DNA of 64,000 nt. Origin: Notospermus geniculatus (lineage: Eukaryota; Nemertea; Pilidiophora; Heteronemertea; Lineidae). Below are positions 1 to 9,545 of the stretch, in pieces (the first letter of the stretch is position 1; each line of letters starts with the position of its first letter). A program made the translations under genes and the position numbers. The DNA lies in contig NMRB01000442.1 of the NCBI GenBank assembly GCA_002633025.1, forward strand, positions 24,054 to 88,053, read 5' to 3'. The notes under the pieces were generated by a model. It did no database searches and was not told where the DNA came from. It worked only from the letters and a program-made list of their open reading frames with translations.

Positions 1-1559
1 CAATAAGACCGGCCTGGTACTGAATTGTTTCCAATTTCCTAGTCAAAGTTGATTCCCGGCCACCGAAAAGAACTAAGCCATACTCCATGAGGGACCGAAC
101 CATTGTGAAATACAGGGTATTCAGGGATGAACGCGGAATCTGGTACTTCAGTCTCCTTATCATATTCAGTCGTTTTAAACATTTAGTACAGATGTACTCT
201 ATATGATCACTCCAGAGCATTTTAGAATTGAGAATAACACCAAGATGCTTATGCGAAGTAACTTTCATAATCGTATTACCATGGAAAAACAGACGGTTCT
301 CGACAGTTGAAGGAACACGTTTAGCAGAGAAGGTCATGGACTCCGACTTATTAGGATTGAAATCTACAAGCCACATACGAGCCCAGCGTTCGATTGACAC
401 TAGGTCACGATTGAGCTGTTGAACTGAAATATCAATATCATTAAAAACATCAACCAATGTAGAATCATCAGCAAATAGAAAAATACCGGAGTCCACGACC
501 TCCACGAGATCATTAATAAAAATAAGGAAAAGAATCGGGCCTAAAACAGACCCTTGGGGAACACCTGCATAAATATTTGATGGATCAGAGGAAACACCAT
601 TTATAACAACACGTTGGGTACGACCTGACAAGTAAGATTCAAACCAATTTAGAAAGATCCCTCTGATCCCAAGTAGTTTCATTTTGTGAAGAAGGCCACG
701 ATGCCATACTCGATCAAACGCTTTACTAATATCTAAGTAGACAACATTGACCTCATCACCTCGCTCAAATGCATTTAAGATAATATCAGATAAAATAATG
801 AGCTGATTCACGGTGGAATCACCTGGCATAAAACCGGACTGTTTACTAGATATGAGGTTGTTCTGTATAAGGTAGTTATGGAGATGATCAGCAACACATC
901 GTTCAAAAACCTTAGACAGACAACTTAGTAACAACACAGGACGATAAGAAGAAGGGACTGATTTATCACCTTTTTTATAAATAGGGGTCACATTAGCCGA
1001 CTTCCAAGATTCAGGGAAGATGCCAGTATTCAAAGAAAAGGAGAATAAATCGGCTAATGGAGACGATAGTCCCGATGAAATGTTCTTCAGTAAATAATTT
1101 GATAAACCATCTGGACCAGTGGCTTTGGATGAGACCAATGCATCAAGCTTCTTTTTAACAATATTTGCATTTATATTTGGTATGTCTAAAACTAATTCAC
1201 GTTCCCTCAGTACAGGAAGGACTGCATTGGTCTCATCCAAAGTACACTGGGCAGCAAAAAAGTTATTAAGAATATTACATTTATCAGCAGTGGAATCAAA
1301 AATAATATCATTATCAACAAGATCTGGAATTGAATGACACTTACTCGCCCCATAAACAGATTTAACAAGTTTCCACCATTTCTTACGGCAATTGGAAGGG
1401 TTGTTCAGTGAATCGTACAAGTTATTGAAGTAGTGTAATTTAGCATCACGAATTGCATTCGAATATTCTCTGTCAACTGCGTGATAAATTTCCCAGTCAT
1501 CAGGGGTATTGGTCATCTTAGCTATTTTGAAACGCCTGCGACGAACATTAATACAGTGT
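1..1559 (-). CDS. Non-LTR retrotransposon (CR1/Jockey-like) reverse transcriptase, partial, runs off left edge
   Basis: Reading the minus strand from about 1559 down to 1 gives one frame with no stop. In order it shows a basic start (INVRRRRFKIAK), the linker between endonuclease and RT, then RT motifs GPDGLSNYLL, YRPVLLLSCLSK, QSGFMPGDST, LDISKAFDRVWH, AGVPQGSVLGP and the catalytic FADDSTL (near 455-483). These are the ordered fingers and palm blocks of non-LTR RTs in the CR1/Jockey group, which copy element RNA at a nicked target. The N-terminal apurinic endonuclease is absent, so the copy is 5' truncated near 1559. The 3' end lies outside the window. The frame is intact over about 520 codons, which suggests a fairly young copy. 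The exact clade is not settled. Confidence 0.9.
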
Positions 1560-1885
1560 CTTTGTCAATTTCTTGAAGAGGGAATAATTTTTCACCTCCC
1601 TGATCTCGTTGGGTAGTTTGTTCCAAATTTTGGTTCCATGGTAGCTAAAACTGTTCTTTCCATATCTGATACTTTCAAACGTGGGGATTTTGCGTGTAAG
1701 TGGTGGTGGGGGGGGGGTTCTTCGGGGGTTTCTTAATTTTGATAAGGTCTGATAAATATGTAGGACTTTGCCCTAATAATTTTGTACACTTCTGTAGCAA
1801 TAATTCTCTGTCTGCTTAAATGGAGGGAGACAGAATTGTCTCGCTCCATAAACTGTTCATAGGTACTAGTGTAATCCTCATATAC
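1548..1885 (-). pseudogene. C-terminal tail of a second CR1-like LINE ORF
   Basis: The minus strand reads MERDNSVSLHLSRQRIIATE, VYKIIRAKS, a frameshift, PTYLSDLIKIKK, then SIRYGKNSFSYHGTKIWNKL and PNEIREVKNYSLFKKL, with a stop at 1548-1550. This YG.. SF.YHG..IWN.LP..I...........FK pattern is the characteristic end of CR1-like ORF2 proteins. One frameshift lies near 1757 and a poly-C tract near 1704-1712 inserts prolines. The neighbouring RT fragment begins almost exactly where this tail ends, in another frame and on the same strand. That suggests one LINE integrated at the end of another. Confidence 0.75.
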
Positions 1886-1944
1886 TAATCTCCTAATCTG
1901 TAAGGGCTCTATAATTTAATCTTATCCCTAATTTCTTGGTGTTT

Positions 1945-2100
1945 GATACGTTACAAAAATGAGGTTTGGGTTCGGAGATTGTTTGGACTACTCGCAGGGT
2001 ACTTATGGACGCCTCGTTTAAGGTCGATCTATAGTCATTGGTTTTTCCCCCAAACAGCGCATTCCAAGCGACCCACTGGTGCGAAACTGAATGAATCATA
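1945..2100. repeat. Mosaic repeat built of two modules shared with 13.7 kb and 56.0 kb
   Basis: The left half (about 1955-2015) matches 56021-56072 almost base for base (TTTGGGTTCGGAGATTGTTT onward). The right half (about 2015-2100, from AAGGTCGATCTATAG to GAATGAATCATAA) matches 13723-13806 in inverted orientation. The two halves meet at TTTAAGG. The right module also appears in part next to the SINE at 4.9 kb. No coding function is apparent. Confidence 0.75.
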
Positions 2101-2102
2101 AC

Positions 2103-4211
2103 ATAAACTAATAAAAGAAACTATAAACGTCTCACTGGAGAATCCAGAGTTTCCCACTTCCAACCCTCATAACCTTCCTCAAACTCAACGGATTTTCATG
2201 CCGTTTGTTTAGTAATAACATATTTGATCTTTTCTACAAACCGTGTAAGTTTCGTCCGAATCAATCTTTGAATTTGGCCGTAATCCTCATTTGAAGCTAA
2301 CAATTCCAAGAAAAATAGCTCATTTTCGCCGAACACCGTCTCTAACGATGACCAACGTTTTTTCATTGAGACTGAAGAGGGCGCAGTGTTTCTATTTTTA
2401 GCCACTCTTCGTGGAAAATCAACCTCGACTAGTCTGCTTGCTGGCGATTGGGACCTGCCGTCGAGGATAACGATCTCGTTAATCCTTGGCGTATGGCGTG
2501 TGTGTCGTTCAATTGAATTGACTCTATATCATGCACACATGTAGTTTGCCCACGTGGATGCGAGAATTATGGAGGTGGACGTGATCGGTTGGATCGGTTA
2601 TCGTCTACCGGTACATTGTATGCTTATGTGGGGGGGGGGGTGCAGCTGCCCCCTGCCCCCTTTAAATACAGTCCTGTCATGTAGTGTGGTTCATTGGTTT
2701 ATTGGACCATCGAGGTATTTGGGGCTTTTTGGGCTAAAGGCAGTCACAAAGCGGCAGCCCGCTGCCGAGAATCACGTCATTGGAATGATAGTGCATTTCC
2801 CGCTTTGGTTTTCCCGCCGTCACAAGACGGCTGACGGATGGGTATATGGGTTTGAATCTTATGGCGTACATGTACGTTCTGTTCTGGGCGCATAAGCTTA
2901 CGTATGTTAAGAACTGTGTATCCTACATTTGACAAGCGTAGTTGTCTGGCAGTATTCGTGACAAAACTTTTTTATGGTGGGCCCCCCCTTGGACCCGCGC
3001 CTGCTACCGGGATTAATCACTCAGCTTCCCGTTACTCTGCCCCCCCCCGGGTCAAGTCCCTCTGGACTGTTTGGCGGAAATTCCCTGGGGATATTCCTTG
3101 AACCAATGTAACGTCTATTTTGAGGGCCGGTTTATTTGAGTGTCCGCCGAACAATAAAGCGGGCATTGTCATACGGGGGGCATTCTCACACATTACACCT
3201 GGTCCACGATTCTGAGAAAAAAGGTGGGTGCAGCCCCCGATAACAACTGCGAACACCATTGATGCGAATCCTCGGCGGGGTGGGGGCTTCCCTAGAAAAA
3301 TTATAAAATTCATGTGCCCATGCCTTTTGCTTGCATCTGAGGGAAACTGTTTTTTTTGAAGCAAGAGTCCCGAGAGGCTTGTCCCCAGAGGTTGGCGGAC
3401 AACAGTCAAAAAAAGGAATTCCCTTCCCCGACTATATAAATAGAGCTGTACAGTGATGATGAGAACAAAACCCTGTTTCCGACCCCGAAAAAGTCATTTT
3501 CGGAAATTCAACTATACCCGCTGCATCAGGATAGTGCCGATCGTGCGCAAACTTGAGACTTCCTCCATTTCCTGTCGATCATGTGCTAGCTGCCTGCTCC
3601 TTGGCAAAAAGCCAACCACGAGGTTTACCTTCGGCTGTTTCCGGAATAATTTGCGTCATGACTTCGTTTATTCCAGGAAATGATTTTGAGAACAAAACCC
3701 TTATTCCGACCCCGAAAAAGTCATTTTCGGAAATTCAACTACCCGCTGCATCAGGATAGTGCCGATCGTGCGCAAACTGGAGACTTCCTCCATTTCCTGT
3801 CGATCATGTACGAAGCTGTCTGCTCCTTGGCAAAAAGCCAACCACGAGGTTTACCTTCGGCTGTTTCCGGAATAATTTGCGTCATGACTTCGTTTCTTCC
3901 AGGAAATGATTCCAAGAAATCGGCAGTGGCGACATCTGTACCAACGAAACGCACTATTGTCTGCCTCTGGATAGATCGTGCCCGGGGTTTTCGATATATC
4001 ATTGCAAGGTTCAAACTGGTATTATGTCTAAGTGCGTTGTTCGATTGAAATGAAACTCGGGGCGATGATAGACAAGATAATCTATTTTACAATGCAAGTT
4101 ACAGCATTGGAATCCGTTGAATGCGAACAAAGTTATGAGGGCTAGAAGAGGACAAGTCGGGGAATATTGAAATCACCAGTGAGACGTTTATAGTTTCTTT
4201 TATTAGTTTAT
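2103..4211. repeat. 2.1-kb segment bounded by a perfect 36-bp inverted repeat
   Basis: Positions 2103-2138 and 4176-4211 are perfect reverse complements (ATAAACTAATAAAAGAAACT at the outer end). The interior has poly-G/poly-C tracts (about 2629-2660, 2980-3050) and a tandem duplication at 3461-3912. No ORF in it has a recognisable domain; the short open frames (for example 2554-2895, 3032-3409) look fortuitous. This could be a non-autonomous DNA transposon or two inverted copies of one repeat. I see no clear target duplication. Confidence 0.5.
3461..3912 (+). repeat. Two-copy tandem duplication, period 227 bp
   Basis: The sequence starting GAGAACAAAACCCT at 3461 restarts at 3688 and is followed for about 225 bases with few differences, including GTCATTTTCGGAAATTCAAC and CAAAAAGCCAACCACGAGG. 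The copies differ by small indels. It is non-coding as far as can be seen. Confidence 0.9.
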
Positions 4212-4884
4212 GATCATAATGAATAATAATCGCCTCTACTCTGTTCGCCAATTGTCGGCCGCGTTAGCACTGAAATAGATCTTATTCTTGTCAGTCAATT
4301 ATAAACCTCGGCATTCAATGGTCTGCTGATTTGCCCACGTAATATTTGGAAACGCACTATAGTGAACGTGTGTTGCAAATAGCAAACAAACCCACGTGAA
4401 GAATAAAGTTTCAAACTTTCGAGCAGTTTTTCTCCCACTTATAAACATTTTTCAAACTTTGAAAATGGAAAAGTGTTGTTCACCAAATGGAGCTTGTCCG
4501 TATAACAGCCGATTCTGGGTTTTTGAAGTAGATGGCCGCGAAATTCACGAAACAAAGAAAATTATGTGGAGTAAAAGCTAAACTTTGTTAATTATAAGCA
4601 TAATTAACATATTTTTTTAAATCTGCGGTTATACCGACATGCGCTAGGTATGGCTGCGTCTTTTTCAACAGAGTTTGCTTCGATGCGACATAGCATGTTG
4701 ACGTAAAATTGCTCAAGGAAATTTTTTCGGCCTTTCCAACAGTCATTTTTCTGGGCAATCCGGAAATAGGATCCAGTTTTTTAGCGTGAAAGTTCACTTA
4801 GATACTTCATACGCAACGTACCGTACCAGAAATGTTTTTGTAATCATTGTTATCAATGAATTATGACGAGTTTAAGTTGGGCAG

Positions 4885-5095
4885 TTCGGCGCCACGCAAT
4901 GGGTATAGATCGACCTTAAACCTGGGCCATTGAACCATCTTTTTTGAAGATGGGGATTTGGCCTAGTGGTTTAAGGCGTGCTGCCCCTTAGTGCTGGCGA
5001 TTGATGCCTTATGCGAGGGTCCGTGGGTTCGATTCTGGTAGGAAGCAATGTCTTTCACCTTAGAAACTCGATTTCTATTTCATATTCTACAAATA
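4885..5095 (+). mobile_element. tRNA-derived SINE
   Basis: The core GGGGATTTGGCCTAGTGGTT has a pol III A box (TGGCCTAGTGG) and 60 bases later a B box (GGTTCGATTC). A unique tail follows (AAGCAATGTCTTTCACCTTA to TTCATATTCT). A near-identical copy sits at 56001-56231 with a target-site duplication, which shows the unit is mobile. Here the SINE head is joined to the ATAGATCGACCTTAAAC module also seen at 2.0 and 13.8 kb. Confidence 0.85.
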
Positions 5096-5319
5096 TGCCA
5101 GATGATTGGACAGAGATTAAAGTTTGACTGAATAAAACTGTTGTATATAACCTTACGGCAACCAATGGGGAGGTATCTCCTAAAACATTAATTTGACGAC
5201 CTATTTTCTTTGACATGATTGCTATGTGAAATTCAGTTGGTAATCAATGAGGAACCGGAGGAACTACCACTAATAGATGTCTCTAGTAGTAACTAGGTTG
5301 GAATGCATGTTGGTGGTTT

Positions 5320-6507
5320 TAAAGCTGACAGGTCAGATATACTCTCCGACTTGAATGCAAAAATTTTTACGCTCAACTTCGGCAGACCACGAGGCTGCCG
5401 AAGTCGAGCGTTCGGTAATGTTCGTAATGTGCACTGAGCTTCCTACCTTGAAACACCCACTACACCCTGCGCATACCAACTATCATTCACTCGCCTGATC
5501 ACCGGAAGTGAAGGATCGAGGGCTCTCTGATAATCCAACACTAGGAACAGGAAAATTTCCCCACGAATTACAGATAATCACCGCCGTGGCGATAATAGCA
5601 TATCGCATCGAATCCAAACACATTGAATGACACAAAATATCCGATTAGTTATCAATGACCGCGGATGCTATTCAAAAATAAGTACAAAGATTGGTGTATC
5701 AAGAGAATGCATTAGAGTCGCCTCGTCTGCGTCTGTACTGTAGTCGCCATTGCCGCGCATACGCAATGCCACATACACCTAGGCATTCCAGTGGGTTACC
5801 TAACATGTGGAATGTAAGGAATTTGGTTGTCCAAAAGCGTAACAGCTATTATTCAGGCCTATTGACTAGGCCATTGTCATTGAATGAATGGCTTGACAGT
5901 ATGGTTTACAGGCTATCTCCTTTGAATGACTGAACTCCTAATTCCCCTTTCTGTTCTCCATAGGCCCTAGTGTCACGCGATTACAACTTTGGGCGAGGCC
6001 AATCAGTATATAGGCCTACATGCATGAATTCATGGCGAACACCTCCATTGAAGAGGCGTTGGAGCGGGCGTGGTTGGACCCGCTAATATCAAGACTGGAG
6101 CTGATATTTATTTTGAGGACAAATCCCGTATTTGCATACATGTGTTCTCGAATTGCCATGGAATTGCCATGTTACGTACTACCAGTGACAGTCGGAGTTA
6201 GTTTTCGTTTGGACTTTCGGCATTTTTGACGCAGATTGCGTGCGATTTTTGGATACGTACATACTCTATATTTGGAGCCTACCTACTGTCCATGCAGAGC
6301 CCTCGATCCTTCACTTCCGGTTGTCAGGCGAGTGAATGATGACGTAGTTGGTATGCACAGGGTGTAATGGGTGTTTCAAGGTAGGAAGCTTAGTGTACAT
6401 TACGAACATTACCGAACGCTCGACTTCGGCAGCCTCCTGGTCTGCCGAAGTTGAGCGTAAAAATTTTTGCATACAAGTCGGAGAGTATATCTGACCTGTC
6501 AGCTTTA
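5320..6507. repeat. Long foldback element, about 210-bp inverted arms
   Basis: The arm at 5320-5528 (AAAGCTGACAGGTCAGATAT to GGATCGAGGGCTCTCTG) is the reverse complement, with scattered differences, of 6294-6507. Weaker similarity (TGTCTCTAGTAGTA) extends outward to about 5265 and 6595. The arms themselves contain a short hairpin with AACTTCGGCAG/CTGCCGAAGT. The 765-bp centre shows no recognisable protein. This is typical of a foldback or long-TIR MITE. Confidence 0.85.
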
Positions 6508-7011
6508 ATGGACCGTTTGCTCAGTATTCAGCAAAACAATTTGGCTCAATACATTTTGCCTATAGCATTTAACCGAGTACGTGTACTACTAGAGACAACT
6601 GATGGGATAGAATGTGTTGCGCAGGTACCCCATTGTGACACCTAACAGTTTAACATTGTCTGTACATGTGATTTCTGCGCCTTGGATGCTGAAGAGGCAC
6701 TACTTTTCAAGATGGTAACCTACGAACGATACTAGAGGGTGTTGGTTGAACCTCGTCCCAAGACCCTCTAGTGTCAAGATTGGAATAATAGCTATTGTTT
6801 TCATGGCAAAATACAAAGGCTTAAACCTACACCCACGGTATAAAAGGAGGGAGTGTGGTAGAATATTTAAATGGCTGCCAGGGAAATTCAAATGCAGATC
6901 TCCTGTGTAATTTCTTCCTCATAGAAATAACACAAAAGTCACAGTCGGTATTTAAATTCACATCACATATTCATGTCCAAGATCAAGAATCAGAGAAAAT
7001 GTTCCTACACA

Positions 7012-7617
7012 TTAACTCCTTGACAACGCATCTGCAAAGATATTGTCCTTTCCCTTGATATGCTTCACATCAATATCGTACTCTTGCAGTGTCAGAAACC
7101 ATCTCATTAACTTCTGATTCTGATTCCTCATCCTCTTCAAAAATGTCAATGGATTATGATCCGTGTACACAATAGTGGTGAACGCAGGACAATCTAAGTA
7201 CACATTGAAATGCTTCAGACTCAAGACAAGAGCTAAAGTTTCCTTCTCTATGGTAGAATAGTTAGCTTGGTGCTTATCAAGTTTCTTTGAAAAATAACAA
7301 ACTGGCCGGTCAACGCCATTTTCATCCTCTTGCATTAGACAAGCTCCTACTGCCCTATCACTAGCATCTGTGCACAGCTTGAACTGCTTACTGTAGTCAG
7401 GTGCCAAAAGCAAAGGCTCTGCCAAAAGAATTGACTTGGCCTCAACAAAACTCTTCTGACATTCAGAAGACCAATCAAAAGGCACATCCTTTTTCAACAG
7501 ATTTGTGAGAGGACTGATCACATCCGACATGTTTGGACAAAACTTCCTGTAAAAACCTATCATGCCCAAAAACCTCATCAATGACTTCTTATCAGTAGGA
7601 GGTGGGTAATCTGCCAT
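7012..7617 (-). pseudogene. Ty3/Gypsy pol fragment: RT thumb/connection and RNase H
   Basis: The 201-codon minus-strand frame starts YPPPTDKKSLMRFLGMIGFY, the end of a Gypsy RT. RNase H follows with LCTDASDRAVGACLMQ (first Asp), STIEKETLALVLSLKHF (Glu) and YTDHNPLTFL (Asp), ending HIKGKDNIFADALSRS. The last block is the hallmark of the Gypsy RNase H end. The RT catalytic core, integrase, gag and LTRs are not visible. The upstream boundary at 7617 coincides with the start of the tRNA-like array, so the element was cut there. The ATG at 7617 is internal to an older ORF, not a natural start. Confidence 0.92.
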
Positions 7618-9545
7618 CTGCTTAGCAAGCTACAGGTCATGGGTTTGAATCCCGGGCCTATGGATAACAGGGTTGGACCTACCATTACTTAGCCAAAGTA
7701 AAGAAAATCCCAATTGAACACACTATTGAACAATAGGGATTTTCTTTACTCTGGCTAAAAAAGGTATTAGTGGGTCGAACCCTGGATAAAGAGTGAGCCA
7801 ATTGACAGTCTTGTGGTTATCACATCTGCTTAGCAAGCTACAGGTCATGGGTTTGAATCCCGGGCCTATGGATAACAGGGTTGGACCTACCATTACTTAG
7901 CCAAAGTAAAGAAAATCCCAATTGAACACACTATTGAACAATAGGGATTTTCTTCACTCTGCCTAAAAAAGGTATTGGTAGGTTCAACCCTGGTTAAGGA
8001 GTGAGCCAATTGACAGTCTTGTGATTATCACATCTGCTTAGCAAGCTACAGGTCCTGTGTTCGAATCCCAGCAGCCTTGATAGCCTCGTGGTTATCACAA
8101 CCACTTTGCAAGCAACAGGTCCTGGGTTTGAATCCCGGGCCTATGGATAACAGGGTTGGACCTACCATTACTTTAGCCAAAGTAAAGAAAATCCCAATTG
8201 AACACACTATTAATTGAACAATAGGGATTTTCTTTATTCTGGCTAAAAAAAGTATTGGTAGGTCCAACCCCGGATAAGGAGTGAGCCAATTGACAGTCTT
8301 GTGGTTATCACATCTGCTTAGCAAGCGACAGGTCCTGGGTTTGAATCCCGGGCCTATGGATATGGAGTGAGCCTTGAGAGTCTTGTGGTTATCCGCTTAG
8401 CAACCTACAGGTATTGGGTCTGAATCCCGGGCCTATGGATAACAGGGTTGGACCTACCATTACTTAGCCAAAGTAAAAAAAATCCCAATTGAACACACTA
8501 TTGAACAATAGGGATTTTCTTTACTCTGGCTAAAAAAGGTATTAGTAGGTCCAACCCTGGATAAGGAGTGAGCCAATTGACAGTCTTGTGATTATCACAT
8601 CTGCTTAACAAGTGACAGGTCCTGGGTTCGAATCCCGGGATATGGATAACAGGGTTGGACCTACCATTACTTTAGCCAAAGTAAAGAAAATCCCAACTGA
8701 ACACACTATTGAACAATAGGGATTTTCTTTACTCTGGCTAAAAAAAGTATTGGTAGGTCCAACCCTGGATAAGGAATAAGCCAATTTTGTCGTTATCACA
8801 TCCCCTTTGCAACCTGCAGGTCCTGGGTTTGAATCCCGGGCCTGTCGTTAAGGAGAGACCTTGATAGTATTAGGGTTATCACTGTTGGCGAGTGATCGGC
8901 CCTGGGTTCGAATCCTGGGCCATATATAGCTAAGGATGAGCCTTTCAATAGCCTTGTGGTTTTCACATCTGCTTAGCAAGCTACAGGTCCTGGGTTTGAA
9001 TCCCGGGCCTATGGATAAGGAGTGATGAGCCTTGATAATCTTGTGGTTATCACATCCACTTAGCAAGCGACATGTCCCAGGTTTGAATCCCGAGCCATAT
9101 GTTTAAGGCGAAGCCTTGAGGTTTTCACTTGCTTAGCAAGCAACAGGTCCTTGGTTCGAATCCCAGACCTGTGGATATAAGGAGCCTTGATAGCCTTGTG
9201 GTTATCGTATCTGCTTAGCGAGCGACAGGCCCTGGGTTCGAATCCCAGGAGCCATGATAGTATTGTTGTTTCTCACATCCACACAGCAAGCAACATGGTC
9301 CTTGGTTCGAATCCTGGGCCATATAGGGAAGGAGGAACCTTGATAGTTATGTGGTTATCACTGTTGGCGAGTGACAGACCCTGGGTTCGAATCCCGGGCC
9401 ATATGGTTAAGGAGAGGCCTTGATAGTCTTAGGGTTATCACTGTTGGCGAGTGACAGACCCTGGGTTCGAATCCCGGGCCATATGGTTAAGGAGAGGCCT
9501 TGATAATCTTAGGGTTATCACTGTTAGTGAGTGATCTTTGTGCAT
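7618..9545 (+). repeat. Tandem array of tRNA-Val-like units
   Basis: Sixteen B-box-like blocks (GGGTTCGAATCCCGGG and variants) occur near 7645, 7853, 8055, 8126, 8332, 8410, 8625, 8825, 8902, 8990, 9080, 9150, 9235, 9305, 9385 and 9465. Each is preceded by a D-arm-like TCTTGTGGTTATCACATCTG, then CTTAGCAAGC and ACAGGTCCT. From memory this order closely resembles eukaryotic tRNA-Val (TAGTGGTTATCACGT, then AGGTCCTGGGTTCGA). Basic units are about 75-85 bp (9000-9540); units carrying a hairpin insert are about 208 bp (7618-8800). Acceptor stems do not pair, so these are not functional tRNAs. Confidence 0.85.
7668..8770. mobile_element. 117-bp hairpin MITE, five copies inside the tRNA-like array
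   Basis: The first copy spans 7668-7784; others lie near 7876-7995, 8151-8269, 8434-8556 and 8652-8766. Each begins CAGGGTTGGACCTACCATTA and ends in its reverse complement GGTCCAACCCTG. A second inner inverted pair is AGTAAAGAAAATCCC with GGGATTTTCTTTACT. In the first copy GATAA flanks the insert on both sides (7663-7667 and 7785-7789). The array unit near 9005 reads CTATGGATAAGGAGTG with no insert, an empty site. Confidence 0.82.

Noticed and set aside
2554-3409. Open frames of 113 and 125 codons as genes
   Set aside because: No domain, low complexity around poly-G/C, and no splice or conservation support.
7618-9545. Cluster of working tRNA-Val genes
   Set aside because: No unit shows a paired acceptor stem, and many have altered anticodon arms.
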